A DNA stretch of 6,878 bases, taken from an uncultured Rhodospirillaceae bacterium. Lineage in GTDB: Bacteria; Pseudomonadota; Alphaproteobacteria; Rhodospirillales; UBA2165. The stretch is taken from assembly GCA_913054205.1 (NCBI GenBank), contig CAJXJM010000138.1:1-6878 (forward strand), written 5' to 3'. Both the position numbers and the translations under genes were made by a program. Shown piece after piece: positions 1 to 6,303 of the stretch. The notes under the pieces were generated by a model, which was given only the letters and a program-made list of their open reading frames with translations, was not told the origin of the DNA and searched no databases. Within the stretch, counting starts at the first letter, position 1, and every line of letters begins with the position of its first letter.

Positions 1-1212
1 GAGCGCGACATCGGGCAGCATTGATTTAAGGACAAAAACATTCATGCCGATGGGCGGGGTGATCTGGCCAATTTCGGCGACGACAACAATCACGATGCCG
101 AACCATATTAAAACATTCTCTGGCGATGTCCCAAAGAGCACATCTAAGCCAAGACCCGCAACCAGCGGAAAGAAGACCGGGACGGTAAGCAACACTAAAG
201 CAAAGGCGCTGAACACGCAGCCGAAGGCAATATAAAATAAGATAACAATCCCCATGACGCCCATGGCGGAGAGGTCGAGGCTTTGTATCCAGGTTAAAGC
301 CTGTCCCGGCAGGTCAGCTGCGTTTATGAAGGCAGAAAACAACTGCGCGCCAAAGATCACAAAAAACAACATGGCCGAAGTGCGCACCGATTGGAGGAGC
401 GCCTCTTGAAACGCGGCAAAGCTTAAAAGACGGCGGCCAAGGGCAAAGGCCAAAGCCCCGATTGCACCTATGCCACCCGCTTCAACGGGCGTGACAAAAC
501 CGACATAAATCCCGCCAAGCACAAACAAAAATAAGGCGACGACGCCCCAAACTTTCTTGAGGGATCGAACGCGATCAGCCATCGGAACTCGTTCAGCGCG
601 CGGACCCAGTTCAGGTTTCCAGCGTGTCATGATGTCGATGACGATAAAATAGCTGACGATTGAAATGAGGCCAGGCACGATCCCGGCGATAAACAATTTG
701 CCAATATCTGAATTGGTCAATATGCCGTAAAACACCAGCAACACACTTGGCGGGATAAGAATGCCCAAGGTGCCGCCAGCCGCAATCGCCCCGGTCGACA
801 GGCGATCATCATATTTATAGCGCCGCATGCTTGGCATCGCGACAGAGGCCATTGTGGTTGTTGTCACGATAGAACTACCGCAGACCGCCGCAAATCCGCC
901 GCAGGCTGCGATCGTTGCCTTGGCAAGTCCGCCTGGACGATGTCCCATCCAGGCATTGGCCGTATCGTACAGGTCTTCGGAAAGCTTTGATCGATAAACC
1001 AAATTTCCCATGAGGAGGAAAAGAGGGAGGAGCGCAAATGAATAAGAGAGCGAGGCATCAAATATAAGAGTGCCGGCGAGCGATGCCGATGCCTCCAGCC
1101 CGCGAATATAGGCAAAGCCAAAAAAGCCGGTGAGAAACATAGCGACACCTAGATGCAGGCCAGCAAATGCCAGAGAGAGCAGTAGTGCAAATCCTATCAA
1201 TCCAGCTTCCAT
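1..1212 (-). CDS. dctM: TRAP transporter large permease subunit, DctM family (3' end cut by window edge)
   Basis: This is the large membrane subunit of a tripartite ATP-independent periplasmic transporter. It forms the ion-coupled transport channel in the inner membrane and works with the DctQ subunit and the DctP binding protein encoded just upstream. The frame is open for 404 codons from ATG at 1212 to the left edge, with no stop. Family proteins are usually about 425-440 residues, so only the last few dozen are missing. Family motifs are visible: GTLGILIPPS at 147-156, TPVEAGGIGA at 241-250 and ITPPIGMNVFV at 384-394. The sequence is hydrophobic throughout, with many membrane segments. The start lies 3 bases after the dctQ stop, with a weak AGGAA about 13 bases upstream, suggesting translational coupling. 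One oddity is residues 331-340, where many relatives have a 'GxFxD'-like segment; here it reads GCVFSAFALV, without the acidic residue. The family call is secure; the substrate is not. Confidence 0.96.
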   Translation of the reverse strand, partial: MEAGLIGFALLLSLAFAGLHLGVAMFLTGFFGFAYIRGLEASASLAGTLIFDASLSYSFALLPLFLLMGNLVYRSKLSEDLYDTANAWMGHRPGGLAKATIAACGGFAAVCGSSIVTTTTMASVAMPSMRRYKYDDRLSTGAIAAGGTLGILIPPSVLLVFYGILTNSDIGKLFIAGIVPGLISIVSYFIVIDIMTRWKPELGPRAERVPMADRVRSLKKVWGVVALFLFVLGGIYVGFVTPVEAGGIGAIGALAFALGRRLLSFAAFQEALLQSVRTSAMLFFVIFGAQLFSAFINAADLPGQALTWIQSLDLSAMGVMGIVILFYIAFGCVFSAFALVLLTVPVFFPLVAGLGLDVLFGTSPENVLIWFGIVIVVVAEIGQITPPIGMNVFVLKSMLPDVAL

Positions 1213-1215
1213 CGA

Positions 1216-1701
1216 CTAGCGACGTTCCTGCGGGGATGAATCGGTAAAGCCCCGAAACACTTGATTGAGAAAAACTAATATTGTCAAAAAACACATGGCG
1301 GCCATAAGAAAGGCGATGGGCGCCTGATCTATTTCAAAGTCTTCGGTGACCATCAGATCTTCGGCCAGTCCAATCCCGTGAAACAGCAGCAAATAGGAAA
1401 ACAATATAAACGTAAGCGCCGCAATGGCATTGACGATGATTTGTTGGATACGCTTAGCTTTGGGGCCAAGAAGACTGCTGGCTAGATCAACGACCAAATG
1501 TTCGCCGGACGCTGTCACTAAAGGCATGCCTAAATAAATCATAATGCCCATGGCGAGGGTAATTATTTCATGAGCACCAAGCAGGGGGGCGTCAAAAAAA
1601 TACCGTCCGACGACATCGATGCAGGTCACCAGGACCATAACGCAGAGCAGCGCATTTGCGGCTGCGCCAAGAAGTTTGCTGATCGTCGGAATAAGCTGCA
1701 A
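1216..1701 (-). CDS. dctQ: TRAP transporter small permease subunit, DctQ family
   Basis: This is the small membrane subunit of the TRAP transporter, which associates with DctM in the inner membrane. It has 161 residues, the normal size. Four hydrophobic segments are visible at about 10-31, 44-64, 87-107 and 126-147. The loop signature is present: a GRYFF stretch after helix 1, a helix-2 region containing HEI, then a GxxLVTASGEHLVVDL-like segment around 58-73, matching the family's 'small-residue, Gly-x-His, Val-Asp' pattern. The start is TTG at 1701. It is chosen because an AAGGAGG sits 12 bases upstream and the first in-frame ATG (residue 22) falls inside helix 1, which would remove part of it. 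The gene starts 5 bases after the dctP stop and ends 3 bases before dctM, the standard P-Q-M order. The spacer to TTG is slightly long, so the exact start is less certain than the gene. Confidence 0.93.
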   Translation of the reverse strand: MQLIPTISKLLGAAANALLCVMVLVTCIDVVGRYFFDAPLLGAHEIITLAMGIMIYLGMPLVTASGEHLVVDLASSLLGPKAKRIQQIIVNAIAALTFILFSYLLLFHGIGLAEDLMVTEDFEIDQAPIAFLMAAMCFLTILVFLNQVFRGFTDSSPQERR

Positions 1702-1720
1702 AGTAATTATTTGCCTCCTT
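1702..1720 (-). promoter_or_regulatory. Shine-Dalgarno of dctQ (start-deciding)
   Basis: The minus strand reads AAGGAGG at 1720-1714, inside the last codons of dctP, followed by 12 bases to the TTG at 1701. It is a near-perfect anti-16S match. It supports a non-ATG start for dctQ, since no ATG lies within its reach. Confidence 0.7.
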
Positions 1721-2945
1721 CAATTTTGGCCAATTCACCCCGGTAAAAAGCAACCGCGGCTTTGCCGTCTATACCCAGTCTATCCGCATCCTTGATCCAT
1801 TTTGGCTCAATCGCGCTCCAGCGTTTTTTCAGTTCCTTCATGGCAACGGCGGGAAGCGGCTTAATCTGGATGCCGGCTTTTTTGGCATCGCCCACAGCTA
1901 TCTTTTCATTTGCATCCCAACCCGCGGCGTAACTGCCAAATGTCTCTCCCGAAACACGCATGATCGCATCGCGCTGACCGTCAGCGAGGCCGTCGAATTT
2001 TTTCTTATTGAGAACCAGGAAGATGGAAGTGTTGCCAACGCCGCCCGGAATCGGCGTGGCATATTTCACGAATTTTAAAAGCCTGAATTCTTTGATGCCG
2101 CCGTAATTACTAAACGTGCCATCGACAACGCCTCTGGAGAACTGCTCATAAGCAAAAGGCAGAGGAATGCCGACCACGGCGGAGCCCATGAGCTTGGCGG
2201 GCAAGACCAGCGATCCGGCAGCCAATACTTTTAACGATCTAAAACCCTTTATGGAGGTGATGGCCTTTTTTGAATTAAAAATGAGCGTTGGCGGCGGGCT
2301 GACGAGCCCGACAAGTTTGACGCCTTTATATTCTGACGCTTTGCCAAATTTCTGAACCGTGCGCCATGCGGCGATAGAAGCGGCGCGGGCAGATCGGGCG
2401 GAGAAAGGCAGCTCGGAAACGCGTGCGGTAACGGTTTTCCGCCGGGTAAAATGGTGAATGCCCATGCCGGCATCCGCAACTCCCGTTGAGACCATTCTGA
2501 GCTGGCGGTTAATCGGTGCCAATGAAGACGAAGTAAACTTAATTTTGATCGTTCCGTGGGTCGCTTTAAGTATTGCTTCTGACCATGGCTTAACAATCTT
2601 GGTGAACATCGAAGTTGTGCGCGGCAAGTACAAATTGAAGAGAAGCTCGTTTGCGGCGCGAGGCGGACCGGCCGATTTTTTACGAGGATCGGTACTCGGG
2701 CAATCGACCCCTTGAAAGAAACCAAGGATTTCTTTGGCGTCTAAACTGCTGGATTTATCGCAATCCATTGTGTCAAAATTCCCGACCAAGGGACCGGCGG
2801 CTTCACTGCGTTCAATTCGGTTGTTGTTGTTGGCATCCCGCATTTTGGCAAGAGGAGGTAGTTCTGGATCTTTAGCCTGCACAGGCGTTGAGACAGAAAA
2901 AAGTGCGGCCACTGAAAAGCTTATAAAAATTGGCGATAAACGCAT
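1707..2945 (-). CDS. dctP: TRAP transporter solute-binding protein, DctP family, with an N-terminal EF-hand pair
   Basis: This is the periplasmic binding protein that captures the substrate and delivers it to DctQ-DctM. The start is ATG at 2945: a GGGGAA sits 7 bases upstream and the first 24 residues form a clean signal peptide (MRLS, hydrophobic core, then VQA|K). The in-frame extension to 3068 would bury this signal and overlap the preceding gene. The precursor is 412 residues; the family is usually about 325-350. The excess is an insert between the signal and the binding domain. Residues 37-48 (D-x-N-x-N-N-R-I-E-x-x-E) and 61-72 (D-C-D-x-S-x-S-L-D-x-x-E) fit EF-hand calcium loops. Cys62 and Cys82 appear to be the only cysteines of the mature protein. 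The DctP domain runs from about 100 to 412 and includes RGVVDG at 271-276. At the usual ligand-carboxylate arginine site (the 'GxKxR' segment) the sequence is GFRSLKV, so Lys239 or Arg236 may take that role. The family call is secure; the ligand is unknown. Confidence 0.95.
   Translation of the reverse strand: MRLSPIFISFSVAALFSVSTPVQAKDPELPPLAKMRDANNNNRIERSEAAGPLVGNFDTMDCDKSSSLDAKEILGFFQGVDCPSTDPRKKSAGPPRAANELLFNLYLPRTTSMFTKIVKPWSEAILKATHGTIKIKFTSSSLAPINRQLRMVSTGVADAGMGIHHFTRRKTVTARVSELPFSARSARAASIAAWRTVQKFGKASEYKGVKLVGLVSPPPTLIFNSKKAITSIKGFRSLKVLAAGSLVLPAKLMGSAVVGIPLPFAYEQFSRGVVDGTFSNYGGIKEFRLLKFVKYATPIPGGVGNTSIFLVLNKKKFDGLADGQRDAIMRVSGETFGSYAAGWDANEKIAVGDAKKAGIQIKPLPAVAMKELKKRWSAIEPKWIKDADRLGIDGKAAVAFYRGELAKIEGGK
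2730..2837 (-). other. Two EF-hand-type loops encoded in dctP
   Basis: Loop 1 (2837-2802) has Asp, Asn and Asn at positions 1, 3 and 5, Ile at 8, Glu at 9 and Glu at 12. Loop 2 (2765-2730) has Asp, Asp and Ser at 1, 3 and 5, Leu at 8, Asp at 9 and Glu at 12. The usual Gly at position 6 is Asn in loop 1 and Ser in loop 2. The 12-residue spacing and the liganding pattern are canonical, and the loops are 24 residues apart, as in compact bacterial EF-hand or dockerin-like pairs. Calcium binding is inferred, not shown. Confidence 0.8.
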
Positions 2946-2976
2946 AACATATTTCCCCGTTAATTCTTCTGATGCG

Positions 2977-3291
2977 TCATTGATTAACATAGGCGACGAG
3001 ATAACCGGCTTCTTGGTCAAATCCCAAAAGGATATCTGTCTCAATGGACGGCAATAACCCGATCTCAACCGTTACTTCGATATCCTCAATCATGCCAATT
3101 TTATGAAAGCCTTGATCGGGCAGTTTTGAGCGGGCAACCGGCACAGCGTTAAATCCGATTTGGCAGCAAGAATCGGGCGGATGTTTAACAATGGCAATGA
3201 CGCCATCCTCTAAATGATCGCGTATTTGCGCAATCGCAGGCATCGCATTTTCTTTAACTTTCAAATGCTCACCAAATTCGAGATCAGGCAT
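2977..3291 (-). CDS. Conserved-looking small protein of unknown function with a vicinal Cys-Cys (104 aa)
   Basis: I do not recognise this protein's family. It encodes 104 residues with no signal peptide and no membrane segment, so it is probably cytoplasmic. It is acidic and mixed alpha/beta in appearance, with alternating hydrophobic stretches such as VIAIVKH at 31-37 and IEVTVEIGLL at 71-80. Two adjacent cysteines (42-43) follow a His-Pro-Pro-Asp-Ser run (37-41). The start at 3291 is chosen because it lies 4 bases after the osmC-like stop, with GGAG 9 bases upstream. A longer in-frame reading to 3354 would overlap that gene by about 60 bases. It ends 31 bases before dctP. Its place between an OsmC-type thiol protein and the TRAP genes in an ungapped operon argues that it is real. 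A redox or metal-linked partner role for the OsmC-like protein is speculation from the Cys pair. Confidence 0.75.
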   Translation of the reverse strand: MPDLEFGEHLKVKENAMPAIAQIRDHLEDGVIAIVKHPPDSCCQIGFNAVPVARSKLPDQGFHKIGMIEDIEVTVEIGLLPSIETDILLGFDQEAGYLVAYVNQ

Positions 3292-3295
3292 TATC

Positions 3296-3976
3296 CTATT
3301 CTCCGGCTCCGGGTGGTTTGCCACTTTGTTTCTCGGCTTGTTTATTGGCCGCAATGGCTTCTTTGCTCATTCCGGTTGGATTGTCGCCAAATGCCGGGCC
3401 CGCCGGGACGTCCGGAATCTCGGCGCCATTTTTGTGCACATAGGCTTCCTCTTCATTGACGATTAAATGGGCGCGGATAGGGGTCTTGTTGCGAATTACG
3501 TCGGAAGCGTAGCAGCCGTCTTCTGCATGTTTGAGCAACTCGATCAATTTTTCCTTTGGCGCATCAGATTGCATATCGATATTGAAAATTATGCCAAGCG
3601 AGGCTTGCTCTAAATCGGCAATACCAAACTTGCGCCGATTGTCCCAAAGCACGGTCGCCTCGACTTCAAGGCTATTGTAGTGGATATCTAAAAACCCTGC
3701 GCTTTGTGTTATATGGCTGGTCAGGCAAGCTGCTGCGCCGGCCGTAAAGTATGCCATCGGTGAAGGCGCAAGACCGCCGCCGCCGCGCTCAACAGGTTCG
3801 TCAATTTGAAAGGTGTGACCTTCAGCCGTGGCTTCAAACAAACGCTCTTTGATAACACGCACCTTGGCTTTTGGCGCGCCGATCGCAGGACGATCGGGGT
3901 TCTGTCCCATGCGTTTAGTGACGCTTTCAAATATATTTTTAACCTTGCCCCAGTTAATCTGCACGTCTTCAGACAT
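3296..3976 (-). CDS. OsmC/Ohr-family protein, long form (226 aa)
   Basis: OsmC/Ohr proteins are cytoplasmic thiol peroxidases that reduce organic hydroperoxides through two cysteines, although many members have unknown substrates. The core matches: an ERGGGGLAPSPMAYFTAG segment (63-80) leads into a helix with Cys84 (AAACLTSHI), the usual nucleophile position. The second cysteine is Cys155 in AEDGCYASDVIRNKTPI, where the family's resolving Cys sits. At 226 residues it is much longer than typical members (about 140). There are about 36 extra residues at the N-terminus and a low-complexity Lys/Ala/Gly/Pro tail from about 195 to 226. ATG at 3976 has GGGAG 6 bases upstream. It starts 20 bases after gntR stops and ends 4 bases before the next gene. 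Its presence in a transport and catabolism operon suggests a dedicated role, either thiol protection or processing of a pathway intermediate. The family is confident; peroxidase activity is inferred. Confidence 0.92.
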   Translation of the reverse strand: MSEDVQINWGKVKNIFESVTKRMGQNPDRPAIGAPKAKVRVIKERLFEATAEGHTFQIDEPVERGGGGLAPSPMAYFTAGAAACLTSHITQSAGFLDIHYNSLEVEATVLWDNRRKFGIADLEQASLGIIFNIDMQSDAPKEKLIELLKHAEDGCYASDVIRNKTPIRAHLIVNEEEAYVHKNGAEIPDVPAGPAFGDNPTGMSKEAIAANKQAEKQSGKPPGAGE

Positions 3977-3996
3977 TGATGTCTCCCAACAAGTTT

Positions 3997-4662
3997 TTAG
4001 GCGCTGCGTTTTTCAAAGCTACGGTCAAATGCCGCTATGAAATCGGTTATTCTATCAGCACGTAGCGCCGTGTGGTCTTTAAAAATTATGTCCGCCAATT
4101 CTTCGTCGCGATTTTGAATGGCCGCGACGACATTTTGGTGCTCAGCATAAGGAATACTGAGATCATGTGGCTCATCGTGAAAAATACGGCGATAGGGGGC
4201 GAGACGTTTATTGAGGCCATCAATTTGAGCTTCCAAAATTTCGTTATGCGCAGCGTGATGGATCATCTCGTGAAATTTTTTGTTGAGCGCCGGGAAGGCG
4301 TCGCGATTCCCTTTGCTGATAAGTTTTCCGATCTTTGCATGCAAGGTTTCAAAATTCGCGCGTTCCTGTTCGGTCATGCGGCGCGCTGCTAGCCTTGCGC
4401 TTAACCCTTCGAGTTCGGCCAGTACTTCATACATTTGGATAAGGTGTTGAACACTGATTTCAGCGACAACGGCACTTCGATGCGGCTGCATTTCGACCAA
4501 GCCAGCACTTGCCAATTCAACCAAGGCTTCGCGCACCGGTGTTCGAGAGGCACCAAAGCGCCGAGTAAGCTGGGGCTCATCGAGGCGATCCCCGGGTTGC
4601 CGCACACCGGAAATGATTTCATTTTCCAACACGTCTCGAATGTTATTTGCGCGCGTAACCAT
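3997..4662 (-). CDS. GntR-family transcriptional regulator, FadR/FCD subfamily
   Basis: This is a DNA-binding regulator whose C-terminal FCD domain usually binds an organic acid, often through a metal. ATG at 4662 gives 221 residues. An in-frame TTG at 4731 would add 23 residues, but it has no ribosome site and lies upstream of the likely promoter. The winged helix-turn-helix covers about 1-68, with the hallmark SRTPVREAL at 39-47 (recognition helix) and the wing around GLVEMQPHRSAVV. The all-helical FCD domain follows. Its metal-site residues appear as Asn127, His131, His175 and His197; the first is more often Asp in described members. The spacing between the three histidines matches the family. 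It is the first gene of the minus-strand operon and is divergent from the ABC binding-protein gene, so it most likely represses both transcripts and releases on binding the transported compound or a breakdown product. Confidence 0.93.
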   Translation of the reverse strand: MVTRANNIRDVLENEIISGVRQPGDRLDEPQLTRRFGASRTPVREALVELASAGLVEMQPHRSAVVAEISVQHLIQMYEVLAELEGLSARLAARRMTEQERANFETLHAKIGKLISKGNRDAFPALNKKFHEMIHHAAHNEILEAQIDGLNKRLAPYRRIFHDEPHDLSIPYAEHQNVVAAIQNRDEELADIIFKDHTALRADRITDFIAAFDRSFEKRSA

Positions 4663-4693
4663 GAAATTGGGCCCTATTGCCTCATTTTTTCTG

Positions 4694-4723
4694 TAGACAG
4701 TATGATATAAATCGTCATACAAT
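4694..4723 (+). promoter_or_regulatory. Candidate sigma-70-type promoter of the ABC binding-protein gene
   Basis: The -35 is TAGACA (4694-4699) and the -10 is TACAAT (4718-4723), each one mismatch from consensus, with an 18-base spacer. Transcription would start near 4730, leaving a leader of about 33 bases with AGGGTGG just before the ATG. The spacer is occupied by the inverted repeat, a typical repression layout. Confidence 0.5.
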
Positions 4724-4727
4724 TCAA
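4699..4727 (-). promoter_or_regulatory. Candidate promoter of the gntR-osmC-dctPQM operon
   Basis: On the minus strand, TTGAAT (4727-4722) and CATACT (4704-4699) are 17 bases apart, each matching four of six consensus positions. Initiation near 4692 would exclude the TTG at 4731 and fits the ATG at 4662. The match is weak, but it shares the same inverted repeat as the opposing promoter. Confidence 0.35.
4700..4720. promoter_or_regulatory. Candidate GntR operator: inverted repeat GTATGA-N9-TCATAC
   Basis: This is a perfect 6-bp-arm inverted repeat (arms 4700-4705 and 4715-4720) in the divergent gntR/ABC binding-protein region. It lies exactly in the spacer of the candidate rightward promoter and overlaps the candidate leftward one. 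FadR-type GntR proteins bind short palindromes of this size, usually near their own gene. Binding is inferred from position and symmetry only. Confidence 0.55.
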
Positions 4728-4729
4728 TC

Positions 4730-4748
4730 AATATCGTATATAAATATT
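4730..4748. repeat. AT-rich imperfect second site (AATAT-N9-ATATT; ATCGT direct repeat)
   Basis: AATAT (4730-4734) and ATATT (4744-4748) form a second inverted repeat with the same 9-base centre as the main one. In addition, ATCGTCATACAA at 4711 and ATCGTATATAAA at 4733 are similar and start 22 bases apart, about two helical turns. This could be a second, weaker regulator site. The AT-richness makes chance similarity quite possible. Confidence 0.25.
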
Positions 4749-4762
4749 ATCAGGGTGGGTTT

Positions 4763-6292
4763 ATGAGGCGATCTTTTCATTTGATTGCTGTTACGGCGTT
4801 GGCTTTCTCAACAGTCGCTACCGACGCATTGGCGCAAAAGCGCGGCGGCACTTTACGAGTCGCCATGAACCGGACGTTCAACGGCTTTGATACCGCCACC
4901 AATCCGACGGTGTTTCCCACCAAACTCAACGTCCAACGTGCCATCTATGAGGATTTATTCGGTCTCGATAAGGATGGGAAGATCATTCCTAAACTGGGAA
5001 CGTCCCTTAAAATTTCACCTGATCAGAAAACTTTTACGGTGACATTGCGGAGGGGCGTTAAATTTTCCAATGGTGAACCGTTTACAGCCCAAGCATATAG
5101 CGATCATTTCAAGCGCGCGATGAAAGCCACCATGGTTAATTTTATCAAAGGCCAAATCGGCCCGCTGCAAGATGTTGTCGCAATTGACGATTATACGGTT
5201 GAATTTCGGATGTCGCGATCGCATACCGGTTTTAAAGCAGCGCTGACAGGTCCTTTTCAGTTTTTCTGGGTTAATGCACCGAAGCATGCCAAGAACATGC
5301 GAGCTTTTGTCAGTAAGTTGCCTGTTGGCACAGGTCCTTATATGCTCGACAGTTGGGATCAGGGCGTGTCTTTGACCCTGGTTCGAAATCCCAATTATCG
5401 CCATCCGGAAAAACAATATCTCGATAAGATCGTCATGCCGCTGATATCGCGCGAAGAGGCACGCCTCAATGGCCTCAAGGCTGGCAATCTTGATCTCTAC
5501 ATCACAAACTCCGGAAAAATTGCAAAATTGGCGGAGAAGGATCCAAACATTGAAGTTTTTGGCCAAGTCGACCAAGGCTCAGGCATCGTTGCGTTGGACA
5601 CTTCGAAGCCACCTTTAAACGATATTCGGGTGCGCAAAGCTCTCGCCCATGCCGTCGATCGCAAAGTTGAAGTACAGGCTGCATTGGGAGGCGTCGGTGG
5701 TATTTTGGCGACAGACTGGTTTGGCCCAAAGTCCAAATGGTATTGTGGCGGCAAAACAAGCTATCCTGAATACGATCCCGCGAAAGCCAAAGCGTTACTC
5801 AAAGATTACGGCAAGCCGGTGAAGTTCAAACTCGCCGTTTTGACCTTCCCGGTCTTTTTGACAGGGGCTCAAGTGTATCAGTCTTTTTGGAAGCGGGTCG
5901 GTATCCAAGTCGAGATTGATCCACGCCCGCCGGGAGCCTCCTGGGTGTTGCCGCTATTGCGCGGTGGCTTTCAATCTTTCTTTCTAGGTATCGGCGGGGC
6001 GGTTGATCCTGGGTTCCAAGCACAGAACCTGCACTCCAAAAGTGGTGGCAATTTCTTCAAGTTCAGCCATCCCGAAGTCGACAAAGCGCTTGAAGCGACC
6101 TATCCACCATTCAAGAACCAAGCGAAACGCCAAGCAGCGTTTTGTAACTATGTAACGACAGTGATCAAACATCAGCCGTTTTTGCTGCGCTATCACAACA
6201 CGTTTTATTCGATTTCTAAGAAATATGTAAAAGGTCCGAAAATGCCCGTTTATAAGATGAGCCATCTTCATGAGATGTGGCTTGATAACTAA
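4763..6292 (+). CDS. ABC transporter solute-binding protein, family 5 (DppA/OppA-like)
   Basis: This is a periplasmic binding protein of the peptide/opine/nickel ABC family, whose members bind peptides but also sugars, glutathione, opines and other organics. It has 509 residues, full length. The signal peptide spans 1-24 (MRRSF, hydrophobic core, ALA|Q), with no lipobox Cys, so it is soluble. Signatures are present: GGTLRVA at 28-34; the family block at 77-118 with LRRGVKFSNGEPFTA; VGTGPYML at 188-195; the LNDIRVRKALAHAVDR hinge block at 285-300; and a C-terminal lobe ending HEMWLDN. Cys328 and Cys461 may pair. ATG at 4763 follows AGGGTGG at a normal distance. No ABC permease or ATPase genes follow: the next gene, 24 bases on, is a VOC enzyme. 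The partners may lie beyond the window or elsewhere. Its substrate cannot be read from the sequence; the neighbours suggest an organic catabolite rather than peptides. Confidence 0.95.
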   Translation: MRRSFHLIAVTALAFSTVATDALAQKRGGTLRVAMNRTFNGFDTATNPTVFPTKLNVQRAIYEDLFGLDKDGKIIPKLGTSLKISPDQKTFTVTLRRGVKFSNGEPFTAQAYSDHFKRAMKATMVNFIKGQIGPLQDVVAIDDYTVEFRMSRSHTGFKAALTGPFQFFWVNAPKHAKNMRAFVSKLPVGTGPYMLDSWDQGVSLTLVRNPNYRHPEKQYLDKIVMPLISREEARLNGLKAGNLDLYITNSGKIAKLAEKDPNIEVFGQVDQGSGIVALDTSKPPLNDIRVRKALAHAVDRKVEVQAALGGVGGILATDWFGPKSKWYCGGKTSYPEYDPAKAKALLKDYGKPVKFKLAVLTFPVFLTGAQVYQSFWKRVGIQVEIDPRPPGASWVLPLLRGGFQSFFLGIGGAVDPGFQAQNLHSKSGGNFFKFSHPEVDKALEATYPPFKNQAKRQAAFCNYVTTVIKHQPFLLRYHNTFYSISKKYVKGPKMPVYKMSHLHEMWLDN

Positions 6293-6303
6293 TTCAAATC
6301 GAG

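Noticed and set aside
44..235. Short plus-strand open frame at the left edge
   Set aside because: It is antisense to the dctM coding frame, has no ribosome site, and its composition is that of a reversed membrane protein.
2249..2725. 158-codon frame on the same strand as dctP, in another register; considered as a sign of a frameshift
   Set aside because: The dctP frame is continuous with family motifs throughout, so the alternative frame is a composition shadow.
2816..2832. Trinucleotide GTT/AAC run, considered as a microsatellite
   Set aside because: It is four codons encoding the Asn run of EF-hand loop 1, too short to call a repeat tract.
2946..3068. Longer dctP reading starting at 3068 (41 extra residues)
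   Set aside because: It would overlap the upstream 104-residue gene and bury the signal peptide. ATG at 2945 has its own ribosome site and a clean signal sequence.
3292..3354. Longer reading of the 104-residue gene from 3354
   Set aside because: It would overlap the OsmC-family coding tail by about 60 bases; the ATG at 3291 is well placed 4 bases after that stop.
4663..4731. Longer GntR reading from TTG at 4731
   Set aside because: There is no ribosome site before the TTG, and the extension covers the operator and promoter region; the winged-helix domain is complete from the ATG at 4662.
5015..5575. Minus-strand 186-codon open frame inside the ABC binding-protein gene
   Set aside because: It lies wholly antisense to a strongly supported full-length gene, and its translation shows no recognisable domain.
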